A DNA stretch of 33,798 nucleotides from Planctomycetota bacterium (lineage in GTDB: Bacteria; Planctomycetota; Brocadiia; SM23-32; JAKLEA01). Positions 5,942-13,729 of the stretch are shown piece by piece. The notes beneath the pieces were generated by a model, which ran no database searches, was not told the DNA's origin, and saw only the letters and a list, made by a program, of their open reading frames with translations. The stretch spans positions 1-33,798 of the forward strand of contig JAKLEA010000036.1 in assembly GCA_022711755.1 (NCBI GenBank), in the 5' to 3' direction. The translations under genes were made by a program, and so were the position numbers. Every line of letters starts with the position of its first letter. Position 1 is the stretch's first letter.

Positions 5942-8179
5942 TCATTCCGTCACAATGCCAAGCTCGCCCACTGAGGTCCAGTCCGTTCCGTTAACCTCGG
6001 ACAGGGCCTTCAGGCATATGTAGCGACCCTGGCGCGGCTTGTCGAACTTCACTTTCTGTTCCGCGCCGCTGTTCGGGAAGGCCCCCTTGACAACCGGATC
6101 GCCGAGCTTCTTCGGATCATCGCTGACGAAAAATTCATAATCCTTAATGCGTCCGTTGACGCATTCGCTCTGCCGCGGAAGATACCGGAAGCCCGTGATC
6201 TTCTGCGACTTGGCCGTGTCAATGATTATGTGGTGCGGGTGCTTGGGGCTTTTCTGAGACCATTCAGTGTGCCACCAGCTCGTGCCGTTGCCGTCCAAGC
6301 AGTTCTCGGCCCGTCCGTTCTCGGAGGCTGTTTCCTGGCTGTCAACCTCGACAACCTTCCATTCCTTGCGGTCGCCAAAGTCAACGGTGGAGATGATCGC
6401 CGTCTCGGGGCCTTTTTCCTCGCGCCTGCCCCCGCCGCAACGGACAAGCTCAAGCAACCGCTTCGTTGCGCGGATGCCGTCCGGCTCGCTCATGCCGGAG
6501 CCTTCGTATTCGATCCCGACGTAACCCTTGTATCCGGACGCGATGACGATCTGCAGCAGGCGGTTGAAGTCGCTTTCCGTCTCCAGCCCTTCGCCGTCGA
6601 AGTTTCGGCTCTTGGCGCTCACGGCCTTCGCGTAGGGCATCATGGCTTCGACGCCCCGGTAACGGTCGTAACCGCCGAAGTTGCCGAAGTCCGGCAGCGC
6701 GCCGATGTTGGGCAGGCCGACCTTCTTGAAGACCTCGATCATCCACGCATGGTTTGAGGATTGCCCGCCGTGGTTCTCCACCAGCACGTTGATGTCATGG
6801 CCCTTTGCGAATTCGCAGAGCCTTCTAAGCCCGTCCGCCGCCAGGGAAACCTGCTCGTTCCATGACCCGCGCGAATGCGCGTTGACGCGGATGGAGTGGC
6901 AGCCGAGGGCCTTCGCAGCCTCGACCCACTTGAAGTGGTTTTCAACCGCCAGCTTGCGGGCGTTCTCGTCCGGATCGCCCATCGCCCCCTCGTTGTCGCA
7001 CATGATGAGCAGGTTCTTGACGCCTGCGCCGTCGCTGCGTTTCTTCAGTTCTGCGAGGAAGGCCGCGTCCTTGGCCTTATCCATGAAAAGCTGGTTGACG
7101 TATTCGACGGCGTCAATGTCGAATTCCCGCTTTGCGTACTCCGGGAAGTCCAGCGTGGTCAGTGTTCCTGCGGCGATGGTCCGGTTCAGCGACCATTGCG
7201 CCAAAGAGATTTTGAACGGGGGATTTCCGGCCAGCCCTGAAAGCGCCGCTGCTCCCTCCGGGAATATCGAGCGCAGCAGGCGGATGTTGTGCGCGTAGGA
7301 CTGCTCCATCGAAGCGCCCTTCGGAACCGCGCCCTCGATGATGAGCCAGCCCTCGTACTTCACGTCGTCCAGCGCCTGGCGGACCTTTTTGAAGTCCACC
7401 TTGCCGTGCCCGAGGAGGAAGCCGTTCTCCTTGGCGTGAACCTCCGCCAGCAGCCCCTTTCCGCCCAGCAGCCGTATTTCGTCGTAAAGCGGGTAGCCGA
7501 GACCCTCCATGTTGCATACGTCGTAATAGACCTTCACAGCCGGCGAACCGACGCCATTGACGACATATAGGTGCTGTTCCGCGTTCATCTGCGATTCGAT
7601 GAGCAGTTGGACGCCTGCCTGTTCTGCCTTCGGCGCAAGCTCCTTCAGAACCGCGATCAGCGAGTCCTGCTTCGCCTTGTCGCGCACGTCTCCCGCCCCG
7701 AAGAACGCCAGCAGGACGCGCTTCTGGCCCATTTTAGCCATGACTTCAATGCAGTCGGCGGTCCATTGCTTGGCTTTCGGATCGGTGGCCAGTGGCGTCC
7801 CGTTCAGGCAGCCCATCGCCAGCGACGCGATCTCGACGTTGTATTTCTTGCAGGCGTCGGCGTACTGCTGCCGGACTTTCTCATCGCGCAGGTCCGCGCC
7901 GCTGCCGGGGGGACCGAAGCTGACCTGAACGCCGTCCAGCCCGATCTGCCACGCGACTTCGATTGACTCGACGTTGGCCGTCTTGCCGATGGACCAGTCG
8001 CACGCGCCGATCTTGAACGCGCGGGCCGGAGCCGCCGGAGCGACCGGCGGCGTCACAGCCGGAGCGACGGCGCCCGGGACCGGAGCGGCCGTCTTCTTGC
8101 AACGGGGCAGCGCAACGGCGGCGCCGGCAGCGGCAGCCGTCGCGAGCAGTTGACGCCTTGTCATTCCTGGATTGCGCAT
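5942..8179 (-). CDS. Exported double xylose-isomerase-like TIM barrel with discoidin domain
   Basis: A 745-aa protein with a twin-arginine signal (MTRRQLLATAAAAGAAVA) followed by a proline/alanine linker, so probably folded before export. Two sugar phosphate isomerase/epimerase (AP-endonuclease-2-like) barrels follow at about 54-306 and 322-580, then an F5/8-type C (discoidin, CBM32-like) domain at about 595-745. Barrel 1 has the expected metal ligands E195, D220, H248 (VHAKE) and E282. Barrel 2 keeps E468, D497 and E557 but has VSAKS where HAK is expected, so its metal site may be altered. Start ATG 8179 has a strong aaggag box. Relatives act with Gfo/Idh/MocA oxidoreductases, and such an enzyme lies immediately upstream. 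The discoidin domain suggests binding to a glycan. Confidence 0.85.
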   Translation of the reverse strand: MRNPGMTRRQLLATAAAAGAAVALPRCKKTAAPVPGAVAPAVTPPVAPAAPARAFKIGACDWSIGKTANVESIEVAWQIGLDGVQVSFGPPGSGADLRDEKVRQQYADACKKYNVEIASLAMGCLNGTPLATDPKAKQWTADCIEVMAKMGQKRVLLAFFGAGDVRDKAKQDSLIAVLKELAPKAEQAGVQLLIESQMNAEQHLYVVNGVGSPAVKVYYDVCNMEGLGYPLYDEIRLLGGKGLLAEVHAKENGFLLGHGKVDFKKVRQALDDVKYEGWLIIEGAVPKGASMEQSYAHNIRLLRSIFPEGAAALSGLAGNPPFKISLAQWSLNRTIAAGTLTTLDFPEYAKREFDIDAVEYVNQLFMDKAKDAAFLAELKKRSDGAGVKNLLIMCDNEGAMGDPDENARKLAVENHFKWVEAAKALGCHSIRVNAHSRGSWNEQVSLAADGLRRLCEFAKGHDINVLVENHGGQSSNHAWMIEVFKKVGLPNIGALPDFGNFGGYDRYRGVEAMMPYAKAVSAKSRNFDGEGLETESDFNRLLQIVIASGYKGYVGIEYEGSGMSEPDGIRATKRLLELVRCGGGRREEKGPETAIISTVDFGDRKEWKVVEVDSQETASENGRAENCLDGNGTSWWHTEWSQKSPKHPHHIIIDTAKSQKITGFRYLPRQSECVNGRIKDYEFFVSDDPKKLGDPVVKGAFPNSGAEQKVKFDKPRQGRYICLKALSEVNGTDWTSVGELGIVTE

Positions 8180-8202
8180 GGTTCTCCTTCTCCTAATGCA
8201 AT

Positions 8203-8231
8203 GCGGGGGCGCAGCATGACTGCGCCCCCGC
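8203..8231 (-). other. Intercistronic hairpin in the sugar operon
   Basis: Perfect 11-bp GC stem (gcgggggcgca / tgcgcccccgc) with a 7-nt loop, 24 nt before the start codon of the double TIM-barrel gene. A second stem (cgcgcg / cgcgcg, 8243-8260) abuts the stop codon of the upstream oxidoreductase. This may be an attenuator or an mRNA-processing or stability element. Confidence 0.5.
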
Positions 8232-8260
8232 GCTTTCTGCCGCGCGCGTTGTTTCGCGCG

Positions 8261-9565
8261 TTATATCAACTGTGTCGTTCCCGGAATCGCGACCGGCTCG
8301 ACCGGCAGGTCGCCGAACTCATACTTCTTGGGCATTATGTCGAGCTTCGACGTCTTCTGCACCCACTCGAAACTCATCTCCCGTCCCGTGTAGGCGCTCA
8401 TGCGCCCGGCTATGGCCATCAGCGTGCTGTCGGCCACCTGGCGTCCCTCGTTCAGCGGTTCGCCCTTGCGGATGCTCTCGATGAGGTCCGTGTGCTCCCG
8501 CGTGTAGGGGTCCCAGTTCTCCCCGGCGTACTGATACGCATTCTCGCCCGCGATGCGCCCGCCGCCGTTCAGATACGCCTGTCCCTTTGTCCCGAGAATG
8601 CGCTCGTTGACCTTGCCGGAGCATCCGTTGATCTGGCGGCACGTGCTCGTAACATGGACGTTCTTCGGGAAGAAGTATTCGATGGCGAAGTGATCGAAGA
8701 TGTTGCCGTATTTCGCCTCCGTGCGGACCTGCCGGCCGCCCAAGCCCGTCAGCTTCTCAGGAACCCCGCCGATCGCCCAGCGCGCAACGTCCAGATTATG
8801 CACGTGCTGCTCGACGATGTGATCCCCGGAAAGCCACGTGAAATACAGCCAGTTGCGGCACTGCCACTCCATGTCCGACCATTCGGCCTTCTTCTCATGG
8901 ACCCACAGTCCGCCCTGGTTCCAGTAGCACTGGACGGCCACTATGTCGCCGATCGCGCCGTCGTGTATGCGCTTCATGATCTCGATGTAGTTGGCCTGGT
9001 GACGGCGCTGTGTCCCCGCAACGATGCCCAGCTTCTTCTCCTTCGCCATGTCGGAAGATTCGCAGACGCTGCGATATCCAATCGGGTCAACGGCCACCGG
9101 CTTTTCCATGAAGACGTTCTTGCCGGACTCGATTGCGGCGCGCAGATGCTGCGGGCGGAATCCGGGAGGGGCCGCCAGAATCACGTAATTGCAGTCCGTC
9201 TTGCAGACCTTCTCAAAAGCATCGAAACCGACGAATGTCGTCTCGTCGGTGATCTTCATCTTCTCAGCCGGGACTTTTTCCTTGAAGGAGTTGACGGCTC
9301 CCCTGACCCTGTCCTCGAAAAGGTCTCCCGCGGCGACAAGCTCCACGCCGGGGGCTGAAGCCAGGCAGTTGAACGCCGCGCCAGTTCCCCGCCCTCCGCA
9401 GCCGATCACGCCAACGCGGATCGCGTCAGTCCCGCCCGCCTCGGCGCCCGCCAGCCGCGATGACGCTCCCAGTCCGGCAGCAGCAGCAAATGCGGCGGTT
9501 CCCGTCATTCTGACAAAGTCGCGCCTTGAAATCCCGTCCCTGAAAAACTTCCCGCTCTTTTCCAT
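8261..9565 (-). CDS. Tat-exported Gfo/Idh/MocA family oxidoreductase
   Basis: A 434-aa NAD(P)-dependent oxidoreductase. The Tat-type leader ISRRDFVRMTGTAAFAAAAG (12-31) precedes a Rossmann domain with VGVIGCGGRGTG (51-62) and the family signature EKPVAVD (154-160). The C-terminal alpha/beta domain includes GDHIVEQHVHNLD. The frame extends to 9610, but ATG 9565 has an aggag box 7 nt upstream and starts directly before the Tat signal. Family members oxidise or reduce sugars, often making 3-keto sugars while using tightly bound NAD. Exported members paired with TIM-barrel partners have been linked to glycoside cleavage through keto intermediates. The double TIM barrel next downstream fits that partnership, which is an inference. 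Confidence 0.9.
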   Translation of the reverse strand: MEKSGKFFRDGISRRDFVRMTGTAAFAAAAGLGASSRLAGAEAGGTDAIRVGVIGCGGRGTGAAFNCLASAPGVELVAAGDLFEDRVRGAVNSFKEKVPAEKMKITDETTFVGFDAFEKVCKTDCNYVILAAPPGFRPQHLRAAIESGKNVFMEKPVAVDPIGYRSVCESSDMAKEKKLGIVAGTQRRHQANYIEIMKRIHDGAIGDIVAVQCYWNQGGLWVHEKKAEWSDMEWQCRNWLYFTWLSGDHIVEQHVHNLDVARWAIGGVPEKLTGLGGRQVRTEAKYGNIFDHFAIEYFFPKNVHVTSTCRQINGCSGKVNERILGTKGQAYLNGGGRIAGENAYQYAGENWDPYTREHTDLIESIRKGEPLNEGRQVADSTLMAIAGRMSAYTGREMSFEWVQKTSKLDIMPKKYEFGDLPVEPVAIPGTTQLI

Positions 9566-9615
9566 GTCATGGCTCCTGTATCGGAAAAATTGATCCCGCT
9601 TTGTCGCCAACAGTG

Positions 9616-9638
9616 CGTCCGCGCTGAAATCGCGGACG
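9616..9638 (-). terminator. Hairpin between the dehydrogenase-like and Gfo/Idh/MocA genes
   Basis: Arms cgtccgcg / cgcggacg with a 7-nt loop, in the 144-bp gap after the stop codon at 9710. It may partly separate two transcription units in the run. No U-tract. Confidence 0.35.
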
Positions 9639-9709
9639 AATGATCGTCTATGGTAGAATCCGGCCGCTCCGTTTGCAAGATGAAGAAATCCGTCGCAGCC
9701 CGGGACTAA

Positions 9710-10696
9710 TCATGGACAGTCCGACCAGTCAAACACCCGGGCGAGAATCTCGCCGTCGCGCCGGTCCAGATCGCGGTATGCCCGGTCTCCATCGCGCGGC
9801 GCAACAACCTCATACAACCCTTCAACGGCGATTCTTCCCTGCGCCAGCCACTCCAGCGCCGCCGCAAAATTGTTGTAGACGCTGCCGCTCATGAAATCCG
9901 TCGGCTGGCGCGGAACCTCCCACTCCCATCCGCTCCGCAGAATGACGTATCTGTGGAACACCTCGTGCAGGATTTCATGGGCGGAAATGTCCGTCCTCTT
10001 CTGCCAGGGCGCGCCGACGAGCGCGACCTCTCCCCGCTTCCGAACCACCCGGCAGCCTTCCAGAACCGCGCGCTCATGCCCCGAACACTCCAGGACAAGC
10101 CCAACCTTGCCGCAGACCGCCGGATCATCCAGCGGAACGCCCGCCCGAACGTCACGCAAACCGCAGGAAACCGCCGATTTGCGCCGGTTCTCCAGCGGAT
10201 CGCACGCCGTCACGCGATAGCCGCAGCTCTGAAAAACCTGCGCCCCGAGGTTGCCCACCAGCCCGAGACCCGTAACCACGACAGGCTCGGGCGGACGCGC
10301 TGCCGTCGTCGTCAGCGTGCTCATCGTCACGCCCATCATCCGGGCGAAGACGGCAACCTTCGGTACAAGCCCCGGCGGAACGAGCACGGCCTCCCTTCGG
10401 GTCAGCCTTTGATGGGAGCGATGCGCCCCCATGCCGAAGACAAGGTCGCCGGGCTTGACGTCCGTCACGCCCTCGCCGACCGCCTCGACGCGCATCACGG
10501 CTGCGTACCCGCCGACGCTCGGAAAATGCCGACCTCGGTAGACCGCCGCCAGCTCCGTCCCCGGACTGATCAGCGTGACAACGCTTGAGCCTGTTATCTC
10601 GTTCGGGCCGGGGGGAACTATCTCCCGCTCCTCCTCTCGCAGCTCCACCTTCTCCGGAGCTACGCAGGTCACGGCGTATTCCTTGCGGGTGGTCAC
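9710..10696 (-). CDS. Medium-chain dehydrogenase/reductase family protein (zinc dehydrogenase-like)
   Basis: A 328-aa MDR-fold protein. The N-terminal GroES-like part includes ISPGTELAAVYRG and KPGDLVFGMG; the Rossmann part has VVVTGLGLVGNLGAQ (GLGLVG at 143-148). The usual catalytic zinc ligands and the four-cysteine structural zinc lobe are not evident, so it may be a zinc-independent or divergent member. The start is GTG at 10696, overlapping the upstream stop codon as GTGA, which indicates translational coupling with the TIM-barrel gene. Family role: NAD(P)-linked oxidation of a polyol or sugar. The context suggests an intracellular step of the same pathway; the substrate is unknown. Confidence 0.85.
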   Translation of the reverse strand: MTTRKEYAVTCVAPEKVELREEEREIVPPGPNEITGSSVVTLISPGTELAAVYRGRHFPSVGGYAAVMRVEAVGEGVTDVKPGDLVFGMGAHRSHQRLTRREAVLVPPGLVPKVAVFARMMGVTMSTLTTTAARPPEPVVVTGLGLVGNLGAQVFQSCGYRVTACDPLENRRKSAVSCGLRDVRAGVPLDDPAVCGKVGLVLECSGHERAVLEGCRVVRKRGEVALVGAPWQKRTDISAHEILHEVFHRYVILRSGWEWEVPRQPTDFMSGSVYNNFAAALEWLAQGRIAVEGLYEVVAPRDGDRAYRDLDRRDGEILARVFDWSDCP

Positions 10697-11529
10697 AGTA
10701 TCTTCACCCCGACCTTCACGGCGACGGCCCTGATGTGCTGCGCCGATTGCGCGTATTCCTCTTCCTTTGCAAGATGCTCCATCATGAGCGGCACGTCGGG
10801 GTCCAATCCGTGCAGGGCCTTCAGGAATGCCGCATAATCCAGCCCGCCAAGCCCCGGACGCGTTTCGTCAAGGTGCGTGGTCAGCCGCCCAGACAGCAGG
10901 ATGTCCTTTGCGTGGCAGCTCTTTATCCGTGGACCGAGCCTCTTTACGAAATCCCGTATCATCTTTCCGGTCGAGAAATAAATCTGTGGGCTGCAAACGA
11001 GATTGACCGGATCGAAATGAACGGCGAACCGCTCCCGGTCCACGGCCTTTATCAGGTCGCAGTAGCTCCGGGCGGAATCGGGATACATCCACGGCATCGT
11101 CTCAAGCGAATAGCAGGACCGCTTCGGCTTCACATCGTCAATGATCTCGCGGACGATTGCGACAATCCTGTCGAACGTGTCCTTCGTCAGGTTGGCGGGG
11201 TGTGGACCGTCCCACTGCTCCCCGCGCGAGCCGGAGATGTTCACGCAGCAGTTCGCGCCTATCCTGTCCGCAAGGTCAAGCTGCCTCTTGCAGTGCTCCA
11301 CCGCCTTTGACGCGGTCTCCGCGTCCGGGCTGAGCGGATTGCTCCACGCGCCGACCTCCGCGATGGCGATGTCCGACTTCTTCGCCGCCCTGGCGTATGC
11401 CTTGACCGTCGCCGCGTCGGCGTCGGCCCCGACCGGACAGTAGGCCGCGCTGTAGCCGCTCTGCCTTACCGCCCCGGCCCACCCGTCGGGGTCCGAAAAT
11501 TGCATGAACAATGGACCGCCGAATCTCAT
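10693..11529 (-). CDS. Sugar phosphate isomerase/epimerase family protein (TIM barrel)
   Basis: A 278-aa cytoplasmic protein without signal peptide, of usual family length. Putative metal ligands are E143 (SLETMPW), D173 (HFDPVNLV), H206 (CHAKDI) and E251 (MMEHL). The pattern fits xylose-isomerase-like TIM barrels that isomerise or epimerise keto sugars with a divalent metal. ATG 11529 follows an aaggag box by 7 nt. It lies 45 nt downstream of the aldolase gene and overlaps the dehydrogenase-like gene by 4 nt, so the three are almost certainly one operon. The substrate is not predictable. Confidence 0.88.
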   Translation of the reverse strand: MRFGGPLFMQFSDPDGWAGAVRQSGYSAAYCPVGADADAATVKAYARAAKKSDIAIAEVGAWSNPLSPDAETASKAVEHCKRQLDLADRIGANCCVNISGSRGEQWDGPHPANLTKDTFDRIVAIVREIIDDVKPKRSCYSLETMPWMYPDSARSYCDLIKAVDRERFAVHFDPVNLVCSPQIYFSTGKMIRDFVKRLGPRIKSCHAKDILLSGRLTTHLDETRPGLGGLDYAAFLKALHGLDPDVPLMMEHLAKEEEYAQSAQHIRAVAVKVGVKIL

Positions 11530-11574
11530 TTCCGCGCTCCTTCATCCGGTGAATGCGTTGTCCGGCTCATCCGG

Positions 11575-12498
11575 TCACTTCTTCATGTATTCGACGGCCT
11601 CTTTCACGTATTCATCCGGGAAACCGAGCTTCTTCAGATCGCCCTCGGTCTCCTCGATCTCGTTCGGCAGCGGTTCCCGTATCGGCGGAATCGGCTTGCC
11701 GCAGTCCACGCCGCGGAACCTGAGCATGACCTTCGTCGTCGCCAGCGCGTTGCCCCGGATGGCGATCCGGATGATGCGGTTGAGCTTGTGCTGGAAGTCG
11801 AACGCCTTCGCCGTGTCCCCTGACGTGAACGCCTTGTAGACCGCGACGAACATCTCAGGCATGAAGTTATATGTGGAGCCTATCCCGGCGTCCGCGCCCA
11901 TCGCCAGCCCGCAGGCAAAGACCTGGTCGTAGCCGTTGAAGATGGTAAAGTCCGGGCCGAAGTCGTCGCGCATGTTGCGCAATTCGTAGAGGTTGTAGTC
12001 GGTGAACTTGATGCCCGCGAATTCGGGAATCTCGCGGAAGCGCGCCAAGTCGTCGGCGGTGAAGCTGCGATTGAGCAGCGCCGGGATGGAGTAGACGAAC
12101 ATCGGTATCCCCGCCGCCTTGCCGACCGCGCGGTAATACTCGATGATGTCGCCCATCGTGTGCGGGAAGTAGATCGGCGGGATGCTGCTGATGCCCGCCG
12201 CGCCGACCTCCGCCGCGTGCGCCGCCAGATCCGCCGTGTCGCGCGTCCCCATCGCCCCGATGTGGACTATGACCTTGCCCTTCTTCCCGAACGCCTCCAC
12301 CGCCGTCTTCGCGACCGCCTTCCGCTCCTTCACGTTCAGCAGCAGACCTTCGCCCGTGCTTCCGGTGACGTAGCACCCGTGAACCCCCTTGGGAATCAGA
12401 AACTGGGCGAGCTTGTGCATGGCGTCCGGGTTGAAACGCCCCCTGGCGTCAATCGGCGTGACTACGGCTGGAAAAACTCCCTTGAATTTGCTCGGCAT
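11575..12498 (-). CDS. Dihydrodipicolinate synthase / N-acetylneuraminate lyase family aldolase
   Basis: A 307-aa class I aldolase. It has the pyruvate-binding GSTGEG motif (46-51), tyrosine Y136 in MFVYSIPALL, and Schiff-base lysine K164 in GIKFTD. The segment IFNGYDQVFACGLAMGADAG, followed by GIGSTYN, is closer to N-acetylneuraminate lyase than to DapA. It would cleave a 2-keto-3-deoxy sugar acid (sialic acid or similar) into pyruvate and a shorter sugar. An upstream in-frame ATG (12525) exists, but ATG 12498 has aaggag 8 nt ahead and starts the conserved domain. No NanE, NanK or sialidase is seen nearby, so classic sialic acid use is not established. Confidence 0.87.
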   Translation of the reverse strand: MPSKFKGVFPAVVTPIDARGRFNPDAMHKLAQFLIPKGVHGCYVTGSTGEGLLLNVKERKAVAKTAVEAFGKKGKVIVHIGAMGTRDTADLAAHAAEVGAAGISSIPPIYFPHTMGDIIEYYRAVGKAAGIPMFVYSIPALLNRSFTADDLARFREIPEFAGIKFTDYNLYELRNMRDDFGPDFTIFNGYDQVFACGLAMGADAGIGSTYNFMPEMFVAVYKAFTSGDTAKAFDFQHKLNRIIRIAIRGNALATTKVMLRFRGVDCGKPIPPIREPLPNEIEETEGDLKKLGFPDEYVKEAVEYMKK

Positions 12499-12570
12499 GT
12501 CTGTGTCTCCTTGATGGAAGGGCAAGTGTAAAGAGAAGTTTTGCTGATAGCGTTGAGCGACAGCGGGGGC

Positions 12571-12600
12571 ATTCTACACGGGGCGGGAAATGCTGTTCAA
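12571..12600 (-). promoter_or_regulatory. Predicted sigma70-type promoter of the sugar operon
   Basis: On the minus strand TTGAAC and TAGAAT are separated by 18 nt, giving a start near 12564 and a leader of about 65 nt before the aldolase ATG. Confidence 0.6.
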
Positions 12601-12714
12601 GGACGAAACTCAGCGTGGAGAACATGGGGGTAGCTCACCGGAATGGACGCCGGAATGTTCCGCAAGGACGACAGGATACCTTATATCGCGTCATGTGCCT
12701 CTCTTCGTGCATTT

Positions 12715-12770
12715 CCTTCTCCCGCCGGGAGAAGGCGGCGCTTCCGTGAGAAAGCGTCGGATGAGAAGGG
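12715..12770 (+). repeat. Solitary REP-like palindrome
   Basis: Stem ccttctccc / gggagaagg, then ggcgctt...aagcgt, then cggatgagaaggg: the same architecture as 2313-2366, here without a DUF559 gene. It lies in a 437-bp gap (12526-12962) between the sugar operon and the HD gene that shows no other gene. Confidence 0.65.
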
Positions 12771-12962
12771 TTGGTGGAATTCATGGCTTGTATCCGCGAA
12801 TTCAGGCGACAGCGACCGCCTTTCCTCATCCAATGTTTTCCCTTCCGCCCTTTCTTTGCCGGAAGCCCCGCCACTTGATCGCGGCATGAGGGTGTGCGTC
12901 AGGACAGGGAAAGACCGCATTCCCTGTGATAGCAGGACTCTGAATGAATATTCATGCTTTAT

Positions 12963-13625
12963 TCAAAACGCCCCATCCAGTTCCGCTCGGAAACGCTCAA
13001 AGAAGCGAATCTCCTCAACCCGGCGCAGGTCGAACGCCTCCCGGGACTGATCGAAATTCAACGAATCCCGCAACTCCTTCAGATACTTCACGTGCTCTTC
13101 GCTAAAATAGTATCTCACGCAGTCCTCCGGCGCGGATTCGGTGTTTGCGCTGTATTGAAAGGCTATCCAGACCATCTGCGCTCCGACATGGTCAAGAACG
13201 TCGGCGTCCTGGAGTGTTCTTGCCGGCAACGGCAGGCTTCCATCCCGCCGATTGTGGTTGCGAACCAGGAAAGCCACCTGCTCGATTTCATCGGGCGCGC
13301 AGACGTCCTTCAGCAGGCATCGCACAAGTTGCGCGCCCATGTCTGCATGAGAGCCAAATCCCTTTCCAACGTCGTGGAAAAGCCCTCCGATAAATAGAAT
13401 ATCGCGATCTGAATAACCCGACGGATTACCTGTGGCCCCCGCGCGCAACTCGCCCGCCGGTTTCATGCCGCACCCGTCGAGTCCATGAATCACATCCAGC
13501 AGGTTCACTGCCAGCCTGCCAACCCTCATGCCGTGATGAAGAATGAAGCCCCGCTCCCTCACGGGATGCGCCTTACGCCCGGCCATGGCCTCGCGCGCGA
13601 TCGGGATTATCTTTCCTACATCCAC
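12963..13625 (-). CDS. HD-domain metal-dependent phosphohydrolase
   Basis: A 220-aa protein with the HD signature: H31 (LHHGMRVG), H84-D85 with K88 (LFHDVGKGF), H124 (VRNHNRR) and D142 (DADVLDHVG). The GSHADMGAQL segment is typical of HD enzymes of the HDIG/HD-GYP-like group. Start is GTG 13625 with aaggag 6 nt upstream. There is no signal peptide or membrane segment. HD proteins hydrolyse phosphoesters of nucleotides or cyclic nucleotides; the substrate is not evident. The gene lies 104 nt downstream of the lipoprotein hydrolase gene on the same strand, separated by an inverted repeat, and is probably transcribed independently or by readthrough. Confidence 0.82.
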   Translation of the reverse strand: MDVGKIIPIAREAMAGRKAHPVRERGFILHHGMRVGRLAVNLLDVIHGLDGCGMKPAGELRAGATGNPSGYSDRDILFIGGLFHDVGKGFGSHADMGAQLVRCLLKDVCAPDEIEQVAFLVRNHNRRDGSLPLPARTLQDADVLDHVGAQMVWIAFQYSANTESAPEDCVRYYFSEEHVKYLKELRDSLNFDQSREAFDLRRVEEIRFFERFRAELDGAF

Positions 13626-13653
13626 CCCGGACTCCTTTCACCTTCATTCCCTG

Positions 13654-13692
13654 GCGCGGCATGTGCTCTCCCATATACACCGTCTGCCGCGC
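13654..13692 (-). terminator. Inverted repeat between lipoprotein hydrolase and HD gene
   Basis: Arms gcgcggca / tgccgcgc with a 23-nt loop. Weak evidence for a terminator; the loop is long and no U-tract follows. Confidence 0.25.
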
Positions 13693-13729
13693 ATCAGCAA
13701 TGAATGTATCAACCGACAGGATTGATGAT

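Noticed and set aside
8150..9358. Long plus-strand open frame (402 codons) opposite the Gfo/Idh/MocA gene
   Set aside because: Arginine/leucine-rich antisense shadow typical of GC-rich coding DNA.
11575..12498. Classic sialic acid catabolism (nanA)
   Set aside because: The aldolase is of the right family, but NanE, NanK, a sialidase and a sialic acid transporter are absent, so no gene symbol was assigned.
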